Below are positions 25,405 to 35,800 of a stretch of DNA of 42,957 bases, piece by piece. The stretch is from a virus. Under the pieces are notes generated by a model, which did not search any database, was not told the DNA's origin, and worked only from the letters and a program-made list of their open reading frames with translations. The stretch is from positions 1 through 42,957 of IMG/VR virus record IMGVR_UViG_3300033144_002610; one strand, given 5' to 3'. The position numbers were made by a program, and so were the translations under genes. Position 1 is the first letter of the stretch, and each line of letters begins with the position of its first letter.

Positions 25405-25700
25405 AGTACAACGGACGTGAACTGCTTCGCCTGTGGGAGCTAGAAATTGTTAACGGGTTTCCTGACCGGCCAGAACAAGTGTCATTCACAGTCGAGACCG
25501 TGCTGGCTTTCAATGCGGTTGAGGCTACTCGGGTGGTAGGTAACAAACGACTCAACTCACAGCCTGAACCGGTGTGCTATGTCACCTGGCCGGACGAAGA
25601 GAACAACGACGACACCCGCTACCGCATAGACAGCCCCAGGGGTCCGTCAACTGAAGTGATCGTGCCGTCCATACTCCCGGCCGGGGAAGAAGAGTGGTGA
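25401..25700 (+). CDS. Hypothetical protein
   Basis: A 99-residue acidic protein beginning MKYNGRELLRLWELEIVNG with alternating strands (VSFTVETVLAFNAVEATRVV). The start overlaps the previous stop by ATGA, and the end overlaps the next start. There are no cysteines in a metal pattern and no membrane segment. Function unknown. Confidence 0.6.
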   Translation: MKYNGRELLRLWELEIVNGFPDRPEQVSFTVETVLAFNAVEATRVVGNKRLNSQPEPVCYVTWPDEENNDDTRYRIDSPRGPSTEVIVPSILPAGEEEW

Positions 25701-26095
25701 CCGTGATCGGGATGTGGGAGCCTGGATTCTCCGACTACGAGCAGATCATTGAGTGGCGCATGTGGAAGCAAGCCATCATGGCCTATGAAGTGGATCATTG
25801 GCTCATGGTAGGCCCCCCGCCTAAGGGTGGCGTCTTCGATCAGTACGACACACTTCAAGAGGCTCTGGATGCCGCGGTTGGTAAGAAGGTGTTTCTCATC
25901 CCCAGCGCCGACCTTGATATAGACGAGGTTATCCTGGATGAGTACTCCGACATCGTGTTCATCTTTGGCAACACACCCGAGAGCATGGCCCGCTATGTCG
26001 GCGACGACCTGTCGCTCTCTATCAACATCCCTAACGGCCGGACACACCTGTTCGCTGTAACCTGCTTACCGCTGGTGCTGCATGGCCTTAACTGA
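25694..26095 (+). CDS. Hypothetical alpha/beta protein
   Basis: A 133-residue protein beginning at GTG 25694 or 25697 (ATG 25712 is also possible). Alternating strands and helices (KKVFLIPSADLDIDEVIL, SDIVFIFGNTPESMARYVG, HLFAVTCLPLVLHGL) suggest a small Rossmann-like fold with a FIFGN loop reminiscent of nucleotide- or cofactor-binding folds. The resemblance is weak and no family is claimed. It overlaps the next gene by 14 bases. Confidence 0.55.
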   Translation: MVTVIGMWEPGFSDYEQIIEWRMWKQAIMAYEVDHWLMVGPPPKGGVFDQYDTLQEALDAAVGKKVFLIPSADLDIDEVILDEYSDIVFIFGNTPESMARYVGDDLSLSINIPNGRTHLFAVTCLPLVLHGLN

Positions 26096-27806
26096 TAACC
26101 GCACCCTACTGAATGACTGTGAGGATGATGCGCAGACGTTCACTACCTCCGGTGCCCAGCTGGGTACAGAGAGTGCTGCTACCGGTCTTATATTCCAAGG
26201 GTCTGCCTCGGTGGACGTACAGCACTCAGATAACAACGACCGCACCAGCACCACCGGCGACAGCGCCGGTTCGACATTCAACGTAAACATGGCCGACATG
26301 ACGTTCTACCTGGTCACCAAAGACAACCTGGTGGACACCTTCGCAGCCTCCGTTGGTGGTAACGGCGGCCAGCAAATTGTGTTGGGGGATGGCACTGATT
26401 TGATCGGTTACCCGGTCGGCGGATCAGACGCTCGCGGCCTGCCACTACGACGACAGTTCAACGCATTCAAGCTGGACGTATCTGAGGTGGTCGCCACCCC
26501 GCCTGGTAATGAGGCAGTCTACGCAGGTTCTGAGGCAGCTCTTACCCAGACAGCTATCACTGAGGTCGGGTACGGATCCCTGCACTCCTCCAAGGCAGCG
26601 GGCGCTATCGTCAACCTCTGGATTGATGGACTGTACTACATCGCTAATGACAGCTATGCCTTGTCGATCACCGGCGGCACGATTGGTACCCCGGAGACCA
26701 TGACTGATGCGGTCGGGGATGATGAGACATCTGGCATCGGGCTGGTCAACAACCCCAAGGGTGCAGAGTTTGGGTTCTTCGGACCCACAGAGACCGGAGC
26801 GGCCTCGCCTCTAACGGCCGACTCCTACTTCACCACCACAGACGAGCAGTGGTACTTTATCGGTGACAACTCAGGCGGTCACCCGGTTGGTGACACCCAC
26901 TTCCCCTTCAGACTTGTAGGCAACACAACAGGGACCAATTCCTTCGTAGCCACCCGAACGGTCATCGTTAACATCGGCACCCGTGCAGAGTTCGATTTGT
27001 CCCATGCTGATATGGACATCGTCAAGTTCACCAGCTGCACCTTCACCGACCTGGGGACGATCACCTGCCCCCTCCAGGACGTAGGCAACAAGTTCATCAA
27101 CGACACAGTATTCAACAACTGCGCCCAGGTGATCACCTCTACGTTGGACATGGAAGGATGCACCTTCAACGGCTCCTTGGATGCCAACGGTGCCGTCTAC
27201 TGGGACGAGGCAGACGACCCGGACGGGCCGGTGGATCAGGCCAACTTCACCTTCAACTCAGACGGTACCGGCAATGCGATCGAGGTTAACCCAACCGGGG
27301 CGGGGCCATTCGTATACACCATCGACGGTTACCTCTTCGATGCGTACGCCACCCAGCTAGGGACGGACACCGACCGAGTATTCTTCATCAACCCGGTCAC
27401 CCTTAGCGCAGACATAACAATCAACCTGACCAACTCATCCGCAACCAACTCGGTGGGTGGGGGGTCGGATGTGTTCTCTCACCGGGATGTTGGCAGCTAC
27501 ACCGGAACGCTGTTGATTCAGCAGACCGTGAGTATTGTTATCCAGGTGAACGATGAGGACGGTAACGGCATATCGGGTGCCAAAGTCCGGGTAGAGGAAT
27601 CCCCCGGCGGAACCATTATCGTGGAGGGGACAGCTGACGGTACAGGGGAGTTTTCGACCTCTACGACGCACTCAGTGCCTCAGGCGATCACGATCAAGTC
27701 CAGACTTAAGGGCTTTAAGAATTTCAGGACAGGGGGTACGCTTGTGGCCGCTGGCCTTGCGTCGAGTATCACAATGCGAACCGACAATGAAGTAGACCTA
27801 CCATGA
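26082..27806 (+). CDS. Large beta-rich virion protein with C-terminal Ig/CarboxypepD-like domain
   Basis: A 574-residue Thr/Asp/Gly-rich protein. The start (MALTDNRTLLNDCEDDAQ) is typical of phage virion surface proteins. The middle (about 290-380) contains a ladder of short beta strands with DLGTITCPLQD and DMEGCTFNGSL, consistent with a beta-helix. The last about 90 residues (VSIVIQVNDEDGNGISGAKV onward) look like an Ig-like carboxypeptidase-regulatory repeat, ending in VDLP. This closing pattern is shared with the next protein. ATG 26082 lies inside the previous gene's 3' end. Confidence 0.65.
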   Translation: MALTDNRTLLNDCEDDAQTFTTSGAQLGTESAATGLIFQGSASVDVQHSDNNDRTSTTGDSAGSTFNVNMADMTFYLVTKDNLVDTFAASVGGNGGQQIVLGDGTDLIGYPVGGSDARGLPLRRQFNAFKLDVSEVVATPPGNEAVYAGSEAALTQTAITEVGYGSLHSSKAAGAIVNLWIDGLYYIANDSYALSITGGTIGTPETMTDAVGDDETSGIGLVNNPKGAEFGFFGPTETGAASPLTADSYFTTTDEQWYFIGDNSGGHPVGDTHFPFRLVGNTTGTNSFVATRTVIVNIGTRAEFDLSHADMDIVKFTSCTFTDLGTITCPLQDVGNKFINDTVFNNCAQVITSTLDMEGCTFNGSLDANGAVYWDEADDPDGPVDQANFTFNSDGTGNAIEVNPTGAGPFVYTIDGYLFDAYATQLGTDTDRVFFINPVTLSADITINLTNSSATNSVGGGSDVFSHRDVGSYTGTLLIQQTVSIVIQVNDEDGNGISGAKVRVEESPGGTIIVEGTADGTGEFSTSTTHSVPQAITIKSRLKGFKNFRTGGTLVAAGLASSITMRTDNEVDLP

Positions 27807-27827
27807 ACAACACGACAGGAGGCCATA

Positions 27828-30800
27828 ATGGCTATTGCAGACGATTGGGACTTTGACTACGGCGCGAAAGTGCTCAGCCATATTGATGGCACCTTGGCTT
27901 ACGACACAGGCACGAGTAACGCCCCCGAGGTTGGGGATGTCATCCGTGGATCCGTTTCAGGCGCGATGGCCAAGATACTTGTGGTCACCGGCGGCTCGCC
28001 GATCGTCAGTGGGACATTAACCCTGACTGACACGGTTGGACTGTTTGAAACCAACGAGCTGTTTGAGGTTATGTCTACTCTGCCCTTCGACGGGATCGTA
28101 GATAAAGCGGCCTCGCTCCAGGGCATCCGGGTTGGCGACACGATCGTTGACCAGGTCACTGGCACCATGGTGGTGCGCAGGGTGGAGTATAACGACCGCG
28201 GCCAGACAGGTGGCGCAGGCGGTGGCGGAGGTACCTTATATGGTGACACCTTCACCGCGTTTACCAACGACTCCACGCTGGACGTATCCGGCGGCGAGGC
28301 GGGTGTGGGCGTAGCTGACACCACCGGCACCGACAACGACCTTAAGCTCGGCACCACCCTGACAAACGGCACCGTGCAACCTCCAGGCACCACCGACGAG
28401 AACGAGTCTGTCATCATCCACTACAGCGCAGGCACTCAACTCATCCCAGAGCAGGCTGTCGTCAACGACGGCGTTACAGGTGCCACCGGACTGGTGGAGC
28501 GGCAGTACGGCCCGGCAGATGGGTCCGTTGGCTCCCTGCAGATCGTGGACTACGACTCCACCGGCGGTGTTTACGCTGACACCAACAGCCTCGTCATCCA
28601 GCAGGTCGTCAACTACGACAACCAGGTGGCTGGCCAGGTGTTCTCAGTCGGCGATGTGGTCGTGGGTACGGTCTCTGCTGCCACTGGCCGTGTGATCGCG
28701 GTGGTGGATGATGGTGACAGCACCGGTCGGATTATCCTGGCCGATGAATCTGGCGTTTGGAACTCAGCAGCGCCTGACCTCATCCAGCTGGACGGTGTCA
28801 CGATCGCGGAGGTGGAGAACGCTACCATCACGCTGGCCGCGGCAACGCTCAACCTGCCAGATGGCATCCGTACCGAACAGTTCGCTAAAGCTGTCGGGGG
28901 CTCAGTCGCCCAGGGCGGTATCTACGCAGCAGCCGAAGGCCTTAACATCGTGCGCAAGCTCAACAGCTGGTACACGCTGTCCCAGGACACCTTCGATGAA
29001 CTGGTCCAGTTGGACGATGACGAGGCCTTGGATGCTACCGGTAAGAACCAGGCCTACCAGATTGTGTTCGACTGGGAGGTCCCGGATCTCTCCATGCGGT
29101 TCCTTCGAGCTGGCGGCATAACTGATACCAACGGTCAGAACATCTGGGCCAACCCACAAACCACGGGCGCGCAGAACAAGATCGCAGACACGGCCTTCTT
29201 GTATGACAACACCCAGACCTTCCACCAGCCTCAGCTCTACATCGAGCAGAACGGTGCGAAGATTGATCCCTGGTGGATCGAGGGCAACATCGATGTGCTG
29301 TTGAAGGTCAAGACCTGGAATGACACCACGCTGATTGACCCGGCCACAGCCGCTCTTGGGAAGCTTATCCCAGGCGGTGACCCGGCCGTGGATGGCAACT
29401 ACACCATCTTCAATCGGGAGTACTACACATCCACCTACGACGCCACGCAGTTTAACGGCGCCTCCGGTGGTGTGAACACGGTTGCTTTGGGTACGCAGGC
29501 TGACAACGCCTCTGACCGGAACCCTCAAGGAACCCATACCCTCGGATACACCGCGGGGTCCGCAGCCACTTTGCTGGTCGGGGAAATGTTCACCACTAAC
29601 GCAGGGGGTAACTCCCTCAAGGTTGGCCTGGTGGTTGCTCAGACGGGCGATGCAGGAGCCACTGGAGACATCGAGTATGTTCTCAAGAGTGGTACGCAGT
29701 TTGTTAACACGGACGCCTGTACCGGTGAGGTGTCAGGTAAGACCTTCACGGCTGCAACGCCCACCTCAGTGGTGGCAGGTTTTGGAGCCGATATCAGGCT
29801 TCAAGTTGTTGACCTAGCAGCAACGCCCTCAGGAGGCACCGGCATCACAGGCACGTTCGTTCCTGGTGACCTGGTCACTCAAGCAGTCACCAGCGCAACA
29901 GGCTACGTTGTGTTGGCCGACACCGGCACCGACATTCTCTACATTGAGACTGTGTCGGGGACGTTCTCGGGTGATAACGACATCACCGGCGGCGTGTCAG
30001 GATCCTGGGATGCAGGTACCGGCGCGACCTATCCGTCGGACACTGACTTCCCTGGTGACCTAAACAACGGCGAGGGTGCCTTCCAATACTGTGCCTCAAT
30101 CAGTGCGGACATCACCAACGCCAGCCCGGAGACGATGCAGAATGTCTACCAGTGGTCCAAGTACCTGGCCAGAGCCGAAGAAGAGACATTCATCTTCAAC
30201 GGCCCAGGCACAGCGGACTTAGGCACGGTCGGCCAGTTCTTCAGACGACTGGGGGATACCTTCTCTGAGGTGAAACCCGGCAACCCTGTCGGCGTCTACA
30301 CCGGCTCGTTAGCGATGGCAACCGGTTGGTTCCTCGACACAGCCTTCCTGGCCGCGGCGGACATCCGGTCGTTCACAACCATCGACCACACAGGCGTGTC
30401 TCACGCACCACCAAACCTGCAGTCTCTAGTGCTGACCGGTTTAGCGACCGGCCAACGGGCTTCTGCTTATCGATCAACGGGACCAGGGGCGACAGCCATC
30501 CTGCGTACTGAGTTCGATGTGGGCGTCGGCGGGGCGGACAACCAGGCGGCGGACACTACAATTGTCGTGGGGGCTAACACCCGCACGGTGAGCCCGCTAC
30601 CTGCTGACGTGCCAGACTCAGCCGTACTTCGGGTCCTGGATCCGAACGGCACCGGAAACTATCTCCGGTACCCGTACAGCTCTGTTGTCCGAGGCACTAA
30701 CACGTTTACACTGACCTCCGGGTCAATTGGTGATGTGTCGAGTGGCATCGACCTGGTGGATAACGACAACGTGCATGTGGTCCTCATTGAGGAGGAGTCA

Positions 30801-30968
30801 ACGGGTGCTACGGTCTCTCAGACCATCCAGTACCTGGCCGACATCGACATTGTGTACAAGGGCCGCATCAAGGGTAAGAAGCCGTTCCGAGGAACAGGTA
30901 CTTTCACGTCCACGGGCGCGTCACTACCTATCAACTTCCAGGATGACTCAATTGTAGACTTGCCATAG
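27828..30968 (+). CDS. Large virion structural protein with repeated SGATG-type beta modules
   Basis: A 1046-residue protein starting at ATG 27828 after ACAGGAGG. At least four copies of one beta module appear, near residues 34-85, 209-255, 273-325 and 677-725, each opening with a variation of GDVVxGxVSGATG and followed by a strand and a V-x-G-x-F-x-x-x-E turn. The central part (about 345-560) is a different fold with WWIEGNIDVLLKVKTWND and an FNREYYTSTYD segment. The end (KGRIKGKKPFRGTGTFTS ... VDLP) parallels the end of the previous protein. Presumably a tail or fibre-network virion protein; its exact place in the particle is unknown. Confidence 0.65.
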   Translation: MAIADDWDFDYGAKVLSHIDGTLAYDTGTSNAPEVGDVIRGSVSGAMAKILVVTGGSPIVSGTLTLTDTVGLFETNELFEVMSTLPFDGIVDKAASLQGIRVGDTIVDQVTGTMVVRRVEYNDRGQTGGAGGGGGTLYGDTFTAFTNDSTLDVSGGEAGVGVADTTGTDNDLKLGTTLTNGTVQPPGTTDENESVIIHYSAGTQLIPEQAVVNDGVTGATGLVERQYGPADGSVGSLQIVDYDSTGGVYADTNSLVIQQVVNYDNQVAGQVFSVGDVVVGTVSAATGRVIAVVDDGDSTGRIILADESGVWNSAAPDLIQLDGVTIAEVENATITLAAATLNLPDGIRTEQFAKAVGGSVAQGGIYAAAEGLNIVRKLNSWYTLSQDTFDELVQLDDDEALDATGKNQAYQIVFDWEVPDLSMRFLRAGGITDTNGQNIWANPQTTGAQNKIADTAFLYDNTQTFHQPQLYIEQNGAKIDPWWIEGNIDVLLKVKTWNDTTLIDPATAALGKLIPGGDPAVDGNYTIFNREYYTSTYDATQFNGASGGVNTVALGTQADNASDRNPQGTHTLGYTAGSAATLLVGEMFTTNAGGNSLKVGLVVAQTGDAGATGDIEYVLKSGTQFVNTDACTGEVSGKTFTAATPTSVVAGFGADIRLQVVDLAATPSGGTGITGTFVPGDLVTQAVTSATGYVVLADTGTDILYIETVSGTFSGDNDITGGVSGSWDAGTGATYPSDTDFPGDLNNGEGAFQYCASISADITNASPETMQNVYQWSKYLARAEEETFIFNGPGTADLGTVGQFFRRLGDTFSEVKPGNPVGVYTGSLAMATGWFLDTAFLAAADIRSFTTIDHTGVSHAPPNLQSLVLTGLATGQRASAYRSTGPGATAILRTEFDVGVGGADNQAADTTIVVGANTRTVSPLPADVPDSAVLRVLDPNGTGNYLRYPYSSVVRGTNTFTLTSGSIGDVSSGIDLVDNDNVHVVLIEEESTGATVSQTIQYLADIDIVYKGRIKGKKPFRGTGTFTSTGASLPINFQDDSIVDLP

Positions 30969-30977
30969 GGGTAGTCT

Positions 30978-32483
30978 GTGGCAGAGCGTAGCGATATCAC
31001 AGTGGACTGGGGCGTCTTTAGCCGCTCCAGTACCCGCACTATCGAGGTTGGGGCACCTTCTACTCAGTTGGTGATTCAAGACCTTGTGGATACGCTGCGC
31101 TCCAATACTTTGCCTGCGGGAGAGGCTGACGACACCCTCGACAATATGGACGACGATGACATCCTCGAATCGGAGGGTAAGACGCCGGTTCAGCCGGGCA
31201 TACAATCAGGGATTGTTGCGACCATCCTTAACGCGAAGCTGCAATTCGCCGCACGAGCTGGACCTGACTTTATTCTGTGTTCAATAACCCGTGGCGACTT
31301 AGTGTCGAAGTTAGTAGATGAGGGGACTCAGACCGGCGGGGACTCAAACACAGTTCTGATAGATAGTGCTGCCAGCTTTATCACCTTCGGCATTGAGGCT
31401 AACGGTGAGTTTGAGGTGTTCAATGACACTGATGGGTCCTCTGCTAATGTGTCAACCGTGGACTCTGGTATCCAGATAACTACTGATGGGTTGACTGGGG
31501 GCTCCGATAACCTGTTCCAGGCGGGAGATGTCATCAGGGTCGTCGGGTTCGCTACGTCACCGATAATGGGTTCAGCGTTCACCACCGTGTCCTACGCCGC
31601 CTCTGTAGCTCCGTCCATCAGTTTACTGACCACGATGCAGACCCAGATAGCAGACATCCACGGCCAAGTGCAGCGCGGTGTCTTCCTGAATGAAGAGGCT
31701 CTGACTAACGGTGTCGGGTACCAACAGTCTCCCTTTAACAATTGGTCAGACGCGGTGGACTCTGCTGAAGCAAAAAGCCTGCATAAGCTGTTTGTTCAGT
31801 CGGACGCGACTGTGGATAGGAACCTGGCCAACTTTGAACTGCAGGGCATAGACCTACCGACAATTGACCTGTTTGGCTTCGACTTTAACGACGTCGTCAT
31901 ACGAGAGTGCTCGGTGACAGGACCCCAAGGCACAGGCAATTCTCCACTGCTTTTACTCACCTGTAATGTTGGATCGATAACAGACTTCAATGGCTCCATG
32001 CTGACGGTGACAGTCACCACCAAGGTTGGTGTTGCTGACGGCGCGACCATCCTGATAAACGAAGTCGTCCCCGCGATTGGAGGCTCCCCTTGGGAGTTGG
32101 ATATGGGGGCGGGCGGTGCGGCCTCAGTTGCACAGGTTCAAAACATCTCCGGCGGCATGATAATCACCAACATGGACAACGTCGCCGACGTGGTGCATTG
32201 CGGTTTCTCACAAGGCCAGCTGGTTATAGATGTGACCTGCACAGCGGCCGCCACCATTTTCGCGGCGGGTGATGTAACCGTCATCAACAACTCACCTGGG
32301 GGTATAGTGACCGTCATCGCAATAGGCACAAGCCTGGAAGTGTGGCGCGATAGAGGGCTGGACAGATCAAGTCCTAAGACCGTCACCGAAGTAACTGAAG
32401 GTCTTGACTACGATGAGTCGTCCGATGGGGTGGCCAAGGAAGTTAGAACGGTTGGTGGTGTACAGACCGTGCAGAGAACGTAG
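30978..32483 (+). CDS. Beta-rich virion protein
   Basis: A 501-residue protein from GTG 30978, 10 bases after the previous stop. The N-terminus (ERSDITVDWGVFSRSSTRTI) is followed by acidic helical and then beta-rich regions. At about 285-420 there is a ladder of short strands (NFELQGIDLPTIDLFGFDFN ... LLLLTCNVGSI), as in beta-helical virion proteins. Its TAG overlaps the next GTG start. Likely a virion component with its two large upstream neighbours; no family is recognised. Confidence 0.6.
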   Translation: MAERSDITVDWGVFSRSSTRTIEVGAPSTQLVIQDLVDTLRSNTLPAGEADDTLDNMDDDDILESEGKTPVQPGIQSGIVATILNAKLQFAARAGPDFILCSITRGDLVSKLVDEGTQTGGDSNTVLIDSAASFITFGIEANGEFEVFNDTDGSSANVSTVDSGIQITTDGLTGGSDNLFQAGDVIRVVGFATSPIMGSAFTTVSYAASVAPSISLLTTMQTQIADIHGQVQRGVFLNEEALTNGVGYQQSPFNNWSDAVDSAEAKSLHKLFVQSDATVDRNLANFELQGIDLPTIDLFGFDFNDVVIRECSVTGPQGTGNSPLLLLTCNVGSITDFNGSMLTVTVTTKVGVADGATILINEVVPAIGGSPWELDMGAGGAASVAQVQNISGGMIITNMDNVADVVHCGFSQGQLVIDVTCTAAATIFAAGDVTVINNSPGGIVTVIAIGTSLEVWRDRGLDRSSPKTVTEVTEGLDYDESSDGVAKEVRTVGGVQTVQRT

Positions 32484-32761
32484 TGGCAATCACCACCACC
32501 GGCATGAGCATCGCCACCGAGGGTCGCATCTGCGGCACCGGGCCGAGTGGGTTGTCGATCGCGACGCACGGCTACGTGTGCCTTGTGGGGGTGGTGGTCG
32601 TAGTTAGACCTAACGGAGGCGACAGCTCGAAGCGTGGGCTGCGGGTGGAGCCGATCCACAAGTTTGAGACACCGGCCATGATCCGCCGTCGGATCCTGCA
32701 GGAGGACGAGGAGATTTTGATGATCATATCTACAATTTTTGGAGTGATAAACGATGACTGA
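32483..32761 (+). CDS. Small protein with duplicated SIATxG motif
   Basis: A 92-residue protein from GTG 32483. The N-terminal 33 residues contain an internal repeat, MSIATEGRIC and LSIATHGYVC, each ending in a cysteine. A short hydrophobic run (LVGVVVVV) follows, then a charged helical C-terminus. Its stop overlaps the next small gene. It could be a minor virion or assembly protein; function unknown. Confidence 0.55.
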   Translation: MAITTTGMSIATEGRICGTGPSGLSIATHGYVCLVGVVVVVRPNGGDSSKRGLRVEPIHKFETPAMIRRRILQEDEEILMIISTIFGVINDD

Positions 32762-32876
32762 GTTACTTATATTCGCAGCAGGCTTTGGCACCGGTTGGGT
32801 TATATTCCAGAGACCTCAGTGGGTCGAGAGGACGAAGGTCAGCGCGATCAACAGATGGGACGACTGGAGAAAGTAA
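32754..32876 (+). CDS. 40-residue membrane peptide
   Basis: ATG 32754 has GGAG about 10 bases upstream. The peptide has an N-terminal hydrophobic stretch (LLIFAAGFGTGWVIF, residues 4-18) and a Trp/Arg-rich basic tail (RPQWVERTK ... NRWDDWRK). The stop TAA (32874-32876) abuts the GTG start of the giant polyvalent gene. It is probably a single-pass membrane peptide; function unknown. Confidence 0.55.
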   Translation: MTELLIFAAGFGTGWVIFQRPQWVERTKVSAINRWDDWRK

Positions 32877-35800
32877 GTGCCGACACTCACGACGTGCATC
32901 AAGAAGGCAGGCAAGGCTCTCAGCGGCGGCGACGCTGCCAACATCCTGGAGATCCAGAAGGACTATGTCGCTGATGGTATGACGCCCACCGCGGCGTCGA
33001 TCAAGGCAGTGGATGAGTACCTCGGGACCCTCCGGGATGAGCGCATCGACATCATTGATCGTGCGAAGAAAGCTGGGGCAGACACTGCCGCCATAGACGG
33101 CGCTCGGCTCATCACCCGGCGCAAGTCCTCAGGCGAGCCTCCACGAGTTAAGGGTGGTAAGAGCAAGGGGCGGTACATTGGATCCCCCGGCGCCAACATG
33201 AACACAAAAGAGAAGCTGAACAAGCTACGGGAGCGGGTGGAGTCCTTAGCCCGTGAGGGTGCCGACTCCAGGTACTGGTATGAGCAGAGCTCGGATGTGA
33301 TCCTGCTTGCCGTGGGTGGTGACCGGGAGGCTGCCTCTCAGGTGGCGGGCATCCTGGCGCTCTACTCACCGGCCACCGGCGTCAAGGTCAACGTCACCAA
33401 CGCCATGAAGGCCTGGTCTCAGTTCCAGCGGGACGGCGTGGTCAAGATGGCTGGCCGGTTCGGATCCATGGACGACAAAGCGCAGACGTGGATGAAGGAC
33501 GGTGTTCTTGAGGGCGGTGAGAAGGTCCACAACTTCTACAACAACCTGATGCGCAACATCTACAACGACCCCAGCTACGGTAAGAACGAGCAGGGAGTCA
33601 CCGCGGACATATGGATGGCTCGCGCCTTCGGATACCACATCGAGGCACCCGGCCCGGCTCAGTATGCGTTCATCGAGAGCGAGACCAAGAGGCTGATAAG
33701 TGAGGTGGAGTTCTTCTCTACCTGGGAGCCGCAGCAGGTGCAGGCCGCGATCTGGGTGGCCGCTAAGGCCAGGATCGAGAAGGTCCGCAAAGTGCAGAAG
33801 GAGAAGGCCCGGAAGAAGGGTTGGATCACCGGCCCGGAAAGCAACGAGAAGATCGTCGAGCCGGTCAAGTACCGACGGGCTCTGTACAACGCGGCCATGA
33901 AAGAGGCGATGGTCCAGGAGGAGTTCACCAAGGCAGGGTTCTCATTCGCTGAAGGGATCATGAAAGATCACCTCGCACAGCTGTCCTGGGAGGCCAAACC
34001 CTCTACGACACTGACCAACGTGATGCCTGAGATCCACACGGCGCCGATAGAGCAGCGTATAGATCACCAGCTGGGTGTTAGCCGGGCACTGACCAACGAG
34101 AACGGGACGGACCTGCTCGCCCGGCACATGGGGTTCCTGACCGTGGGAGCCCTCGACGGCCCGGCCGCCTGGGAGATGAAGATCAGCCACGGCCAGCAGA
34201 ACCTGATCGTTGTGCCACCCATGCATAAGCGGGCCACTGCGGGACCTAAGAACGCCAAGGGTGAAGGGACGGAGCTGTTCGTGGTCGATCCAGACGCCAA
34301 GGCTATGGTGAACGCCTACGCGGACATTATGGGTCTGCTACTGCAGCAGGACGCTGTGGCCTGGCACCGGCCGTTCTTCGGTGCCGCCCAGTACAAGTCG
34401 AACGGGATTCACTTTGAACTTGAAGGACCTTTGACGCACGACGAAGCAAAATCGTTGTATAATAAGATGGCAGAGCTGGCGAAGGCCGCCGGGCTGTCTG
34501 AAGAGGATGCCAAAGGGTTCGCCCCCATCCACACTGAGAACGGATTCCGGGTGCTCAACTTCAGCCACCTGTCTGATGGTGCGGCTATAGAGCACGTACC
34601 GTTCCACAAGATGGTGAAGGCAGCCGTAGCCTCTGAACTGGCTCATCGGAACGACGAAGCACGGCCACTGGTGTTCGTCTCTGACGGCGAGCTACGATCA
34701 AACAACTGGAAGGAGAATCCACATGGTCAAGATTTTAGAAACAGAATTGTTAACGCCGGATTCGGGGATACCCTTGGGTGGGCTGAAAGTGTACTCGCCC
34801 CGAGGATACGTGAAGCCCACCGAGTCTCCGCCGAGCAAAACGGCTGGACCCTCCCCGACACCGGAAAAGACGGACGTGCCCGCTTCGCCCTCAAAAGGCC
34901 GGGAGGACGCAACCTTCCCCAGGTCACACCAGGACGAGATGGAGGAGTCAATGCGCCACCAGTCAGAGATGACGGACGAGTAGAGCTAACCCACTACTCT
35001 CGGAGGGGCAACCTCTCCGAGCTAGACCCGGCGTTCTACGGCACAGGCCTCGCCGGGGACGAGCGCGCCCGCAAACAAGCCCACCCTGAGCAGTGGGTGG
35101 ACCGCACTTACTACGGTCTGGCAGTCGGCCAGATCGGCGGGTACACCAAGGAGCACATGCTGGGTGACCGCATCTACACCACCTCCCTGGCACCGGCGGA
35201 CCTCTACGACTTCAGGAAGGACCCGGACGGGCTTCGACTTACCGTCAGGAATCAGTCATTTAACGAGTCCCTCAACACCTCCATCTACGAGAAGAATATC
35301 CAGGCGGCCGGATACAAAGGCTACTGGGTCAACCACCCCAACCTGAACATGGTCGCGGCCGTCTACGAGGCGCTGCCGGTAGAGACTCAACAGCAGGTTG
35401 AGCCGTCCGATGACCCCACGATCAGGTTCAGCATCAACCGTGAGAAGCTCAACAGTATCAACGCGGATCCAACCAGCGGTCAGGCCATCATCGACAAGCT
35501 CGGCATAACGATTGAAGACCAGATCAAGAACCCCAAACCGCAACGCACCGTCGTCGAGAAACTTAAGATCGGCGCCACCCGCGTCGCTGACAAAACCAAA
35601 TCCAGAACGGGGCTGCTCGCCAGCTCACCGATGATGGCCCTGCCCGACTTCGTGCGTAACATGAAGACTCCGCAGCAGTACATCGACCAGGTGCTTCACA
35701 TGGATGGCTTCGAGTCTGAACTGTCAGAGGCCTACGCTAAACAGATGGACCCCTGGCTGGAGCTTCGTGGGGAGAACCGTGCCCAGGCCCAGGAGATGGA

